Part shown: piece after piece, positions 1 through 9,551 of the stretch
Layout of the letters: each line of letters starts with the position of its first letter
Numbering within the stretch: the first letter of the stretch is position 1
Origin: Hymenobacter volaticus
GTDB taxonomy: Bacteria > Bacteroidota > Bacteroidia > Cytophagales > Hymenobacteraceae
Length of the DNA: 64,000 nt
Assembly (NCBI RefSeq): GCF_022921055.1
Contig: NZ_CP095061.1
Coordinates: 5,245,763 to 5,309,762 of the forward strand
Reading direction: 5' to 3'
Program-made: the position numbers and the translations under genes
The notes under the pieces: model-generated
What the model was told of the DNA's origin: nothing
Databases searched by the model: none
What the model saw: only the letters and a program-made list of their open reading frames with translations

Positions 1-230
1 AACCCGCGGCTAAGGCGTATGTATTCGTCTAAATCCCATTGATTCTAGCTTAAAACGGCACAAACAGCCCCTCGAAACATATACCAACGGCACGGAAGAT
101 AAGGCTCGCCTCGGGGCAGCGAAGTCTAAAATTCTGCGTCACTTTGTGCTAGGATGGGAGGGAGGTTAGAACACTGCTTTTCTGTCAGTCTTTCACCCCG
201 CTTCTAACCTCTTGCTTCTCACCCGTACCT

Positions 231-890
231 ATGAAATATTGGAAATACTATTTGGTGGCGCTGCTGGTCATTGCCATTGATCAGCTCTCGAAGTGGGCTG
301 TGCACACGTACATGCAGCCCGGCATGCCCGGCGAAGTCCCGGTTTTCGGTGACTGGTTTAAGCTTCACTACACCCTAAATCCGGGCATGGCTTTCGGGTT
401 CGAGCTGCCGCCACCTTATGGTAAGGTTGTCCTTACGGTGTTCCGAATCGTGGCCGTGACGGGCATCAGCTACTACATCTACCGGCTCTGGAAGGAGCGG
501 GCGCCCCAAGGCCTGCTGATCTGCATTGCCCTGATTTTAGGCGGCGCCATCGGCAACCTAATCGACTCGATCTTCTACGGCATCATCTATGACAACGCGC
601 CTTTCGGCGTGCCTACGCCGTGGCTGCACGGCCAGGTAATTGACATGCTATTTGTTGATTTTCCGGATGGGTTCTTCCCGATTTCCTGGCCGCTGGTAGG
701 TGGCAAAGTCATTCCCGACTTCCCCATCTTCAACATTGCCGACTCGTCTATCTTCATCGGGGTAGCCCTGATTTTGCTCAACCAAACCCGCTTCTACGGC
801 CACCAGTACCAAGAAGCAAAGCCCATAGCCGCCGAAGATCCGGAAGCCGCCCAAGCCCGCCACGACGCCGAAGCCACAGCAGCTTCCTAA
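231..890 (+). CDS. lspA: Lipoprotein signal peptidase (signal peptidase II)
   Basis: Inner-membrane aspartyl protease that removes signal peptides from diacylglyceryl-modified prolipoproteins. The 219-residue protein has the four hydrophobic segments of the family, the N-terminal DQLSKW motif (about residue 17), the NPGMAFG motif (50-56), and the two catalytic-Asp motifs GNLIDS (Asp112) and FNIADSSI (Asp171). It is longer than typical LspA (about 160-170) because of an insertion around residues 122-160 between the catalytic motifs and a polar Ala/Glu-rich tail after residue 190. The ATG follows a short leader; no strong Shine-Dalgarno is visible, as usual in Bacteroidota. A strong hairpin terminator follows directly. 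Many predicted lipoproteins in this window (LptC, DUF4270 protein, the PLD-N protein) would be its substrates. Identification is secure. Confidence 0.96.
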   Translation: MKYWKYYLVALLVIAIDQLSKWAVHTYMQPGMPGEVPVFGDWFKLHYTLNPGMAFGFELPPPYGKVVLTVFRIVAVTGISYYIYRLWKERAPQGLLICIALILGGAIGNLIDSIFYGIIYDNAPFGVPTPWLHGQVIDMLFVDFPDGFFPISWPLVGGKVIPDFPIFNIADSSIFIGVALILLNQTRFYGHQYQEAKPIAAEDPEAAQARHDAEATAAS

Positions 891-913
891 GTTATTACCA
901 CTTTACATGCCCT

Positions 914-953
914 AAAACGGCCGGTTGGAACTCTTCCAACCGGCCGTTTTTTA
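914..953 (+). terminator. Rho-independent terminator after lspA
   Basis: A perfect GC-rich stem (AAAACGGCCGGTTGGA pairing with TCCAACCGGCCGTTTT, loop ACTC) followed by a T run, placed 24 bases after the lspA stop codon. Confidence 0.9.
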
Positions 954-1025
954 TTGAGGTCGGCTACTAGTATAGTGAGTTGCGCCAAGCGAAGCCATTT
1001 AGATTATGACGTCAGCACCTTACTA

Positions 1026-1127
1026 AACCGTCATGCTGAGCGGAGTCGAAGCATCTCGCGTGCTGAGGTTGCAATGCTAACCCAACGAAGCGAGCGAGAT
1101 GCTTCGACTCCGCTCAGCATGACGGTT
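1026..1127. repeat. Palindromic intergenic repeat with 34-bp arms
   Basis: Perfect 34-base inverted arms (1026-1059 and 1094-1127) separated by 34 bases; the outer end of each arm reads GTCATGCTGAG / CTCAGCATGAC. It lies between lspA and the peptide ABC ATPase, outside any convincing gene. A second element with the same outer motif but a different inner arm is at 23247-23333. Such GTCATGCTGAGCGGAGTC elements are, from memory, scattered through Hymenobacter genomes and resemble REP/BIME-type repeats; a long reading frame that crosses it (954-1199) is probably an artefact of the repeat. Confidence 0.85.
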
Positions 1128-1319
1128 GGTGTGGCAACATCAGCCCGGCCGTTATCCTTCGGCACGCGCGGCATGAGGGCAGAGCAGCATGGCACTTGAA
1201 TTAGTAGCTCGGTTTTACGTTCAAGCCGTCAAGCGCTTCTTACTTCGCGCTACTGCGTTACGGCCTTATCTTTACTCACTTCGTCCTGTTATTCGCCAAT
1301 TAAGAGTTGGCGTTGCCTT

Positions 1320-3337
1320 ATGTCTGAACCTATTCTCTCCGTCCGCAACCTAACCATTGACTTCTCCAGCCACCGCGGCGACACGCGGGCCGTGGCCGAC
1401 GTGTCGTTCGACGTGCACCGGGGCGAGACGCTGGCTATTGTAGGCGAATCGGGGTCGGGCAAGTCGGTTACGTCGTTGGCGTTGATGGGGCTGATTCCAC
1501 TGCCGCCGGGCCGCATCACGACGGGGAGGCCCGCTTCCATTCCGAGGCACTAGGCGAGGTAGACTTGCTGAAGCTCACCGAAGAGCAACTGCAACAGGTA
1601 CGCGGCAACGACATCAGCATGATTTTTCAGGAGCCGATGACGTCCCTGAACCCGGTGTACACCTGCGGCAGCCAAGTGGTAGAAGCTCTGCGCCTGCATA
1701 CCAACCTCGATGCCAAGCAAGCCGAAGCCCGTACTGTGGAGTTGTTCACGATAGCGCAACTGCCGCGCCCGGAGAAGATCTTTAAGTCATACCCGCACGA
1801 AATCAGCGGCGGCCAGAAGCAACGCGTGATGATAGCCATGGCCATGGCTTGTAACCCTGCCATCCTCATTGCCGACGAGCCCACCACTGCCCTCGACGTA
1901 ACGGTGCAGGCCCGCATGCTCCAGCTCATCGATCAGCTCCGCCGCCAGCATAACACCGCCGTCCTTTTCATCACCCACGATCTGGGCGTGGTAGCCGAAA
2001 TAGCCGACCGTATCCTGGTCATGTATCGTGGCCGCGTGGTGGAGCAGGGCCCCGTCCTCGACATCTTCACCAACCCTCAGCATCCTTACACTAAAGGCCT
2101 GCTAGCCTGCCGCCCAAAATTATCAGTTGGCAAAAAAAAATTACCTGTAGTAGCCGATTTCATGCGTGAAACAGCCGATGGAGGCTTTATTTCCATGGAC
2201 GAGTCGGTTGCGCAAGTGGCTGCTACTGAAAACAGTGAGCTGGATGTTGAACCCTCTAAAAACGCAATTGAAACTACCAAAACGTTCCCCGTGGAACATT
2301 CCAATGTTCCACACCTCGGCAACGCTATTTTGGGAGTTGAATCGGCCCCTACTCTAGAATCGGGGCAGCTGTTGCCAGTCACCGGTAGCGATAGTGCTGT
2401 GTTTGGAGGAGGCCCGACGAGTGAGGTAGCAAACAAGGAAGAGCGCACTTCTTCATCTTCGTTCAACGGCACTATCGAACCGAGCCAGGACACTGTACCA
2501 GTAGGCAGCACGGCGCCACTGCTGCAAGTGGAAAACCTGAACGTACACTTCCCTATTCGCAAAGGATTCTTCAACCGCAAGCCGGAAGTGGTGCGAGCTG
2601 TGGACGGCGTCAGCTTCGACATCTATCCCGGCGAAACGGTGGGACTGGTAGGGGAGTCAGGGTGTGGCAAGACCACCTTGGGCCGGGCGCTGCTCCGACT
2701 GGTCGAGCCGACCTCAGGCAGCATCTTATTTGAGGGCGTGGATTTAGCCAAGCTGCCGGCCGGCGAACTGCGTCGCCGGCGTCGGGAGTTTCAGATGGTA
2801 TTTCAAGACCCTTACGCCGCGCTCAACCCCATGATGACTGTGGGCGAAGCCATCTTGGAGCCCATGCGAGTACACGGCGTCGGCGGTACCAAACAGCAGC
2901 AGAAAGCCCGGGTGCTGGAATTGCTACGCACCGTAGGCCTCACCGAAGCGCAGTACCAACGCTACCCACACGAGTTCAGCGGCGGGCAACGCCAACGCAT
3001 CTGCATAGCCCGTGCCCTAGCCCTGCAACCCAAGTGCATCATCTGCGACGAGTCCGTGTCCGCCCTCGACGTATCAGTGCAGGCCCAAGTGCTCAATTTG
3101 CTCAACGACCTCAAGCGCGAGTTCAACATCACCTACCTCTTCATCACCCACGACTTATCGGTAGCCCGCTTTATGTCGGACCGCCTGCTAGTGATGCGCC
3201 AAGGGCAAATCGTAGAAAGCGGCCCCGCCGCCGACCTCTATGCTCACCCGCAGCACGAGTACACTCGGCAGCTACTAGCCGCCATTCCCAAAGACGAGCC
3301 CGCCGACATCCGCGCCGCCGTAGCTAGCCGGGTGTAG
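1320..3337 (+). CDS. Peptide/oligopeptide ABC transporter ATPase, fused DppD-DppF type (apparent frameshift)
   Basis: Two complete ABC nucleotide-binding domains in one chain, the cytoplasmic ATPase of a di/oligopeptide importer. Domain 1 has Walker A GESGSGKS, signature SGGQKQR and Walker [13 protein letters not shown]; domain 2 has [16 protein letters not shown] and Walker [12 protein letters not shown] (Ser where Pro is usual, the catalytic Glu kept). Each ends with the oligopeptide-family HPYTKGLL / HEYTRQLL motif. The reading frame breaks in the G run 1523-1526 after residues GRITTG; adding one G gives [19 protein letters not shown] and joins both frames into about 672 residues. An unusually long Ser/Thr/Glu-rich linker (codons around 2140-2520) separates the domains. 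No permease or binding protein is adjacent. Family is certain; the break is probably a sequence error. Confidence 0.9.
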
Positions 3338-3371
3338 TTTTTGGGTGTTCTAGTCGTCATCCTAACACGCT

Positions 3372-4118
3372 ATGCACATCGTCTACCCGTCCCTGCCTTA
3401 CGAGCCTCAAACTATCGACCCCATGTGGGAGGCGGAGTTTCAATGGGCTCGCAACAGCGGGATAGAGGTTGCGCTTTTCGATACGGAAACCGGTAAACTT
3501 TTTCCGCGGCAGTCGTCTATGGGTCCGGCGCTTTATCGTGGCTGGATGCTCACCGAATCCGAGTATGAGGCACTGGAGCAATTGACTCCCCTGCACATCA
3601 ATAAGGTGCAGTACTTATCCTCACACCAAGCTACCGGTTGGTACAATCAAATTGCGGCTTACACTTTCGCTAGTGCCTTTCAGTTGGCATCGGCTCAGCC
3701 GGATTTCGCCGGTGGCCAGCGCTATTTTGTGAAGGGAGTTGTAAAGTCATTCGGCGCCGATTCAGTGGTGGCTTCAGGAGCGCAGTACAAACAACTGCTA
3801 GAAAAGCATCAGGTGGCCGCTGACGAGGTGTTGTTTGTGCGAGAGTTTGCTGAGCTGAAACCAGAATCTGAGCGGCGCTTTTTTGTAGTAGCCGGAGCAG
3901 CTTACGGAGCCGAGCAAAAGGAACTGCCAGCCGAACTGCATCCCGTACTGGCGCTGCTGGCACCGCGGCTCTTTTATTCGCTGGATGTGGTGCAACTGTC
4001 TTCTGGTAGGTACCGTGTGGTTGAAGTCGGAGACGGGCAGGTTTCAGATTTAAAAGAGTGGGATGTAACTGATTTCGGCGAAACGGTGTTAAAGAAGTTG
4101 GCCGTCGTAAATCCATAA
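3372..4118 (+). CDS. ATP-grasp domain protein, R2K clade (DUF4343-like)
   Basis: A 248-residue cytoplasmic protein resembling the R2K clade of ATP-grasp enzymes, which are predicted to ligate amino groups to carboxylates in peptide-tagging or secondary metabolism. Supporting features are the N-terminal segment ending YRGWMLTESEYEALE, the central lysine segment RYFVKGVVKSFGAD, the VREFAELKPESERRFFVV strand pair and the C-terminal DVVQLSSGRYRVVEVGDGQVSD, where Glu/Asp residues would bind Mg-ATP. It starts 34 bases after the peptide-transporter ATPase on the same strand, so cotranscription is possible. I recognise the fold family but not a substrate. An orphan with no obvious ligase partner. Confidence 0.75.
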   Translation: MHIVYPSLPYEPQTIDPMWEAEFQWARNSGIEVALFDTETGKLFPRQSSMGPALYRGWMLTESEYEALEQLTPLHINKVQYLSSHQATGWYNQIAAYTFASAFQLASAQPDFAGGQRYFVKGVVKSFGADSVVASGAQYKQLLEKHQVAADEVLFVREFAELKPESERRFFVVAGAAYGAEQKELPAELHPVLALLAPRLFYSLDVVQLSSGRYRVVEVGDGQVSDLKEWDVTDFGETVLKKLAVVNP

Positions 4119-4313
4119 CAGGGCTTTTGCGACTTGAAATAGTTATTTGCGGATATATTCCGTATTATCTTCTTGAGGCCAGATCAGCCAGCTACCAACG
4201 CCGGCGCTGGGCCAAGTACATTCACCCTGGAAAGCTGCCAATCAGGTTTGCTTTCCTTCCTATCAACCCCGCCGCCTGAGAAAAAGACAACCCCTGGCGG
4301 CCTTTATTTTCTG

Positions 4314-6832
4314 ATGAAAAGAAAAGACGAATCCGCCGCCCCCGCGCCCCTCGCGCGAAGGCAGCCCGCAGCGAGCAAGCTGCCCCTACCACGGTAACCA
4401 AAGACCAGGTATACCGCATATTCACTGACAGACCAACGGAAGTAGTTGCCTACCGTCAACTCTCTCGCCGCTTAGGCGTGACCACCAAGGAACAGCGCGA
4501 AGTGGTATTTGCCCACCTGCGCGACCTGAAGAGTTCCGGCATGCTTACGGCCGTTTCAAACGACGAATATCGTTTGACTGATCCCGAAGCTGCACTAGCC
4601 GCTACAGTGCCCGCTAGCAGCAAAAAACGCCGCAAAGACGACAACACGCCCGTGCCCGCCAAGCCCGCTCGTTCGGTGCAGGCCGAGTTCGGCAACGACC
4701 CGGTTGTGCACCGTCGGCGCGAAGCTGGCTTCGACTTCCCATCCGATGAACTGCGGCCCGAAGCCCGGCGTCGGCAAGACAGCGGCGGGGATACTATCAC
4801 CGGCACCGTAGCCCTGGCTACCGACAATTTTGCCTTCGTCATTAGTGAGGAAAGTGAGAGCGACGTGCGCGTGTTCACCGACCGACTGAAGTTTGCCATG
4901 CACGGCGATACGGTCCGCTTGCGCCTGCGCGGCTCCCGCGACGGCCGCCCCGTCGGCGACGTGGTGGAGGTACTCAACCGGGTCCGGCCCGAGGTGGTTG
5001 GCCGCTTGCAATTGCAGGGTGGCATTGGCTTCGTGAAGCCCGACAACCGCAAGATGTACTTCGATGTGTTTGTGCCGTTCGAGAATTTGCACGGCGCGCA
5101 GCACGGTGAGAAGGTGCTGGTCCGCATCACCGAATTTCCCGAGAGTGACGCTGGCCGTTCGCCTGTAGGTGAGATAGTGCGCAGCTTCGGGCAGGCCGGC
5201 GGCAACGAAGCCGAAATCAACGCCATCATGGCCGAGTTCGGTTTGCCGTTCGAGTTCCCCAACGAAGTAGAGGTGGAATCCGAAGCTATTTCCGACCAGA
5301 TTTCTGAAGACGAAATCAGCCGCCGCCGCGACTTCCGCAACATCACCACCTTCACCATCGACCCCGCCGACGCTAAAGACTTCGACGATGCCCTGAGCAT
5401 CCAGAAGCTGGAGAACGGCCATTGGGAAATCGGTGTGCATATCGCCGACGTGACGCACTACGTAAAGCCGGGCACCGAATTGGAGCGCGAGGCTAAGCAC
5501 CGCGCCACCTCGGTGTACCTCGTCGACCGGGTAATTCCGATGTTACCCGAGCGCTTGTCCAACGGCCTCTGTTCGCTACGCCCGCACGAAGACAAGCTCA
5601 CGTTTTCGGCAGTGTTCGAGCTAGATGAGAATGGCAAACTTTACGATTCGTGGTTTGGCAAGACCATCATTCACTCCGACCGCCGCTTCGCTTATGAAGA
5701 AGCGCAGGAGCGAATTGAAGGCTTGGAGGCTGACTACACCGAGGAGATTCAGCTCATGAACAGCATCGCCAAGAAGCTGTGTGCGCAACGCTTCAAGCAA
5801 GGTGCCATTAGCTTCGAGACGCAGGAAGTGAAGTTCAAACTCGATGCCGAGGGCAAGCCACTTGGCGTGTACGTGAAGGAGCGCAAGGACGCGCACAAGA
5901 TGATCGAGGAGTTCATGCTGCTGGCCAACCGCAAGGTGGCCGAGTTTGTGTTCAAACTCAAGAACCGCAAGCCGCGCTTCACCATGGTGTACCGCGTGCA
6001 CGAAGCGCCCGACCCGGACCGTCTCCAAACCTTTGCTCTCTTCGCAAAGAAGTTCGGTCACGACCTCGACCTCAGCAACCCTAAGAAGCTAAGCACCGAG
6101 CTCAATGATTTGTCGTCGGAAGTGATGGGCCGCCCCGAACAGAACGTCATCCAGACGCTGGCGGTACGCACCATGAGCAAGGCCATCTATACCACGGAGC
6201 CGCTCGGCCACTTCGGTCTGGCCTTCGACCACTACTCGCACTTCACCTCGCCCATCCGTCGCTACCCCGACATGATGGCGCACCGTCTGCTTGAGCATTA
6301 TCTCGAAGGGGGCAAAAATGTGGAAGTCGGACCAGTGGAAGAAGAGTGCAAACATTCCTCGGAGCGTGAGAAACTGGCTGCTTCTGCCGAGCGGGCTAGC
6401 ATCAAATACAAGCAGGTGGAGTTCATGTCCGATGTTATCGGCGAGACGTTCACTGGCGTGGTATCGGGCCTTACGGAGCGCGGCATGTACGTGGAAATCG
6501 AGGAGAATAAGTGCGAAGGCATGGTGCGCCTCAGCGAAATTCCTGGCGACTTTTTCGAGCTCGACAAAGACAACTACCGCATCGTGGGTCAGCGGACCAA
6601 GCGCATTATCCAGTTTGGTGATGAGCTGCAAGTGGTAGTGAAAGCCGCCAACCTACTCGACCGTACCATCGACTTCGAGTTGGTAGACAACCGCCCCGAT
6701 TCGGTTAAGCAGCGCGAACAACAGGAGCGCCGCGAAAACAGCGGCCGCCCCCGCGGCTACCGCCCCGAGCGTAGTGGCGGCCGGCCCAGCGGTGGTCGGC
6801 CTGGCGGCGACAAAGGCAAGCGTCGGCGGTAG
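4314..6832 (+). CDS. rnr: Ribonuclease R (apparent frameshift in N-terminal tail)
   Basis: Processive 3'-5' exoribonuclease of the RNB family that degrades structured RNA. Domain order is a basic N-terminal tail, a winged-helix segment (DQVYRIFTDRPTEVV to RLGV), cold-shock domains, the RNB catalytic core with DPADAKDFDDALS and HIADVTHYVKPGT (metal-binding Asp residues), then an S1 domain (GVVSGLTERGMYVEI) and an Arg/Gly-rich tail (GRPRGYRPERSGGRPSGGRP). An uninterrupted frame begins only at a GTG at 4478, inside the winged helix. The true start is more likely ATG 4314 (MKRKDESAAPAP): adding one C to the run 4347-4350 joins it in frame, giving about 839 residues. The RG tail would bind RNA. 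Identification is certain; the start is inferred. Confidence 0.93.
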
Positions 6833-6877
6833 GTACAGCTCCTGATTAGGAACGCAGTACACCGTTTCCTAATAAGC

Positions 6878-6918
6878 AAAAAGCCCTGGTTGTCTATGAT
6901 AGACACTCAGGGCTTTTT
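6878..6918 (+). terminator. Rho-independent terminator after rnr
   Basis: AAAAAGCCCTG pairs with CAGGGCTTTTT around a short loop that contains its own TGTCTATGATAGACA inverted repeat; it ends in a T run. It sits about 45 bases after the rnr stop. Confidence 0.88.
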
Positions 6919-7107
6919 ATTTGTCAGGGCGTCTAAACTTAACTAAATGGGTACTGATATGTACTTCCGTTGCCTTGTGGTTTCTGGTGGCGTCGTTAAT
7001 ACCAATAGACCTTACTCTGGTTGCTCGAAAGCGTAGTGCTGGTAGTGTCGCTACAGGCGAATACAAAAGCGGACTTTCATTCAGCATTGCATTCATGAGT
7101 ATACATT

Positions 7108-8166
7108 ATGGCTCCCTACACACTCAGCCCGAGCACGCGCGAACGGCCTGCTGATTCCTCCGTACCTTTCCAACTGAACCGTACTTGCCCTTCCGTGGAC
7201 CTTTCTTTTTTCTCCGATAAGCTCACTGCTGGCCTCGACCGCCTGCATTACGGCGACCAGCCGACGGCTCTGTATGAGCCCATCCGCTACATTATGGCTT
7301 TGGGTGGTAAGCGCATTCGGCCGCTGCTTACACTGCTTGGTGCCCACATTTTCACCGACGACCTAGACGACGCAATTAAGCCTGCACTAGGCGTAGAGGT
7401 CTTCCACAACTTCACGTTGCTCCACGACGACATCATGGACCAAGCACCACTGCGCCGTGGCCAGCCCACGGTGCACGAGAAGTGGAATGCCAACGTGGCC
7501 ATCCTGAGTGGTGACGTGATGTTGGTGCGGGCTTACGAACTATTCTTTGATGTGCCCGCCCACCTGCTGCCCACCATCCTGCGCCGCTTCAGCCAAACGG
7601 CGGCCGAGGTGTGTGAGGGCCAGCAATGGGACATGAACTTTGAAACCGAAACCGAAGTCAGCATCGCGCAATACTTGGATATGATTCGGCTGAAAACGGC
7701 TGTGCTTCTCGGCTTCGCGCTAGAGCTAGGCGCCCTGCTCGGCGGAGCCAGCGCCACCGACGCCGACCACCTTCGTCAGTTCGGTATTGGTATCGGGTTG
7801 GCCTTTCAACTCCGCGACGACCTGCTCGACGTTTACGGTGATGCCGCTACTTTCGGCAAGCGCGTCGGCGGCGATATTGTCTCCGACAAGAAAACCTTTT
7901 TGCTGCTCACCGCCCAAGCGCAGGCCGATGCCAGGCAACAAGCCGTATTGGCTCGGCACATCGGTCAACCCGTACTGAGCGCTGAAGTAAAGGTGCACGC
8001 CATCCGTACTCTCTACGATGAGCTCGAAATTCGCCCTCAGACGGAAGCACTCATCAACGTTTACTTCCAGGGCGCCTTACAGCATTTGGAACGCGTAGCG
8101 GCTCCCGCAGCGCGCAAAGAACCGCTCTTGCAGCTTGCCTTACAGCTCATGGACCGCGAGCAGTAA
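7108..8166 (+). CDS. Polyprenyl (trans-isoprenyl) diphosphate synthase
   Basis: Condenses isopentenyl diphosphate onto an allylic primer to make all-trans polyprenyl diphosphates, such as the menaquinone side chain. The 352-residue protein shows the first Asp-rich motif HDDIMD (in LLHDDIMDQAPLRRG), the second Asp-rich motif RDDLLD (in FQLRDDLLDVYGD), the GGKRIRP motif near residue 69 and the KTA / DKKTFLLL segments of the family. The first about 25 residues look poorly conserved, so a start nearer VDLSFFSDKL is possible. It stands alone between the rnr terminator and the rhomboid gene. Chain length and product cannot be told from sequence alone. Confidence 0.9.
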   Translation: MAPYTLSPSTRERPADSSVPFQLNRTCPSVDLSFFSDKLTAGLDRLHYGDQPTALYEPIRYIMALGGKRIRPLLTLLGAHIFTDDLDDAIKPALGVEVFHNFTLLHDDIMDQAPLRRGQPTVHEKWNANVAILSGDVMLVRAYELFFDVPAHLLPTILRRFSQTAAEVCEGQQWDMNFETETEVSIAQYLDMIRLKTAVLLGFALELGALLGGASATDADHLRQFGIGIGLAFQLRDDLLDVYGDAATFGKRVGGDIVSDKKTFLLLTAQAQADARQQAVLARHIGQPVLSAEVKVHAIRTLYDELEIRPQTEALINVYFQGALQHLERVAAPAARKEPLLQLALQLMDREQ

Positions 8167-8276
8167 CCGTCGGATTGCTATCTGCTATCATTTAAACGGA
8201 AACACATGATCCGGGCCGAAAACTAAGGTGCTTAGGGGGTACCTGCCGCCTGAGGCCAAACGTCCTTAACATCCGT

Positions 8277-8323
8277 AGCAGCGTATGCCAAGCCACACTG
8301 TGTTGGTATTGGCATACGCTGCT
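8277..8323. repeat. Intergenic 14-bp inverted repeat (hairpin)
   Basis: AGCAGCGTATGCCA (8277-8290) is exactly inverted at 8310-8323 with a 19-base loop, between the polyprenyl synthetase and rhomboid genes. There is no T run after it, so it is not a standard intrinsic terminator; it may be a transcript-stabilising hairpin or a protein site. Confidence 0.55.
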
Positions 8324-8398
8324 GTGCTTTGGCGCTGTCGGCTGTTACTCATACACCAACTCAGTATTCTCTTACGACTTCCCTCTAAACTTCTTCTA

Positions 8399-9050
8399 AT
8401 GCCTTTTATCAGTCCTGCCCTGATTCTCATAGCCCTTACGGCTGGTATCTCCATGTACGCCTGGTCTAATCGGGAGCTAATGGAGAAGTGGATCTTTAGC
8501 CCCTATCTCGTATCACAACGGGCGAGTGGTATCGGTTCCTTACCTCCGGTTTCCTCCACGCCGACCTTGTGCACTTAGCTTTCAACCTGTTTGCATTCTA
8601 CTCTTTCAGCCCGGCAGTACTGTCGGAATTTGTGGAAGCTTACGGCTTGAATACCGGCATTGCGTGCTTCCTATTGCTCTACATAGGTGGCATCATCTTG
8701 TCGGATATTCCCACATATTTCCGGCACCGTCACGACCCAGCCTACCGCAGCCTTGGGGCTTCGGGCGGAGTATCGTCGGTACTGTTTGCCAGTATCTTGT
8801 TTTATCCGGTGGCCCAAGGCGGAGGCGGCATTATCATCTTCCCACTGCCCATCCCGATTCAGCCCTTCCTGTTTGGCTTCTTATATCTAGCGTATTCCTA
8901 CTATCAAGGCCGTCGTCGGGCGACAACATAAACCACGATGCGCATTTCTATGGTGCTTTGTTCGGGATACTCCTCGGCTTGATCCTTATTCCACAGGCAG
9001 GCCTTACATTTTTCCAGCAAGTGCGCGTTTATCTAGTTAATATACTGTAA
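8399..9050 (+). CDS. Rhomboid-family intramembrane serine protease (two apparent frameshifts)
   Basis: A polytopic membrane serine protease. Three overlapping frames become one protein of about 217 residues when one G is added at each of two GGG runs, 8520-8522 and about 8918-8920; both are CGGGCGA and become CGGGGCGA. The repaired chain runs MPFISPALILIALTAG, SQRGEWYRFLTSGFLHADLVHLAFNL, then the catalytic serine motif LGASGGVSSVLFA, and after the second repair the catalytic histidine segment HDAHFYGALFGILLGL. The HxxxN-like DLVHLAFN and GxSG motifs are as in bacterial rhomboids. Substrates are unknown. Without repair the His-containing last helices would be missing. Confidence 0.85.
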
Positions 9051-9142
9051 ATCAATCACTTATGTTTATTATAACTCGTGGACTATATCTATTCCGGGAG
9101 TTGTGCGTAGAAACCTCGCAAACCAACTCACTCCCGACTCCC

Positions 9143-9433
9143 ATGAACAAACTCACACCTTATCTGAACCGATTCGCAGTAATTGCGCCGATGCTTGCCC
9201 TTACTCTCACGACTAGCGCTTGCAGTCGTTTCAATAGCAGAGGCGGCCTTAGCATTTGGGGATTTGTCCTGTTAGCGCTAGACGTACTGGCTCTGATTGA
9301 CGTTTTCAAGCAGCCTTGGACCATTGGTAAAAAATTGCTCTGGGCTGCTATTATTTTCTTCTTCCCCTTGGGCGGCTTAATCCTTTACTATCTGTTTGCG
9401 GGCCGTGGCAACTCCAATACCGGAGTAGTATAA
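9143..9433 (+). CDS. Small membrane lipoprotein with PLD nuclease N-terminal-type (PLDc_N) domain
   Basis: About 96 residues from ATG 9143; upstream in-frame codons from 9062 look non-coding. The N-terminus MNKLTPYLNRFAVIAPMLAL ends at TTSACSR, a plausible lipobox with Cys lipidation. It is followed by two hydrophobic helices separated by DVFKQPWTIGKKLLW and ending FFFPLGGLILYYLFAGRG, which is the PLDc_N (cardiolipin-synthase N-terminal) pattern. No phospholipase HKD motif is present, so no enzymatic role is claimed. A terminator follows. Confidence 0.75.
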   Translation: MNKLTPYLNRFAVIAPMLALTLTTSACSRFNSRGGLSIWGFVLLALDVLALIDVFKQPWTIGKKLLWAAIIFFFPLGGLILYYLFAGRGNSNTGVV

Positions 9434-9455
9434 CATACCTCAAAAGCCTTTACAG

Positions 9456-9498
9456 AAAAAGCCTCATCCTGCAATTGCAGGATGGGGCTTTGTTTTTT
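9456..9498 (+). terminator. Intrinsic terminator after the PLDc_N lipoprotein gene
   Basis: A stem built on CATCCTGCAATTGCAGGATG with flanking AAAAGCC/GGCTTT arms and a T-rich tail, 22 bases after the stop codon. Confidence 0.85.
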
Positions 9499-9551
9499 CT
9501 ATGGACTTCTGTTGAATCTTGCGGGATTCAACTACATGAACTTCCTGTCCA

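Noticed and set aside
954..1199. Plus-strand open frame across the palindromic repeat
   Set aside because: It is built from the inverted repeat and flanking DNA, has no protein-like composition and no family similarity.
1320..3337. Interpretation of the ABC ATPase break as a programmed frameshift or pseudogene
   Set aside because: No slippery heptamer with downstream structure is evident and the same one-base G/C loss recurs in many unrelated genes, so sequencing error is simpler.
6921..7154. Open frame before the polyprenyl synthetase
   Set aside because: It overlaps the synthetase start, directly follows the rnr terminator, and has no recognised domain.
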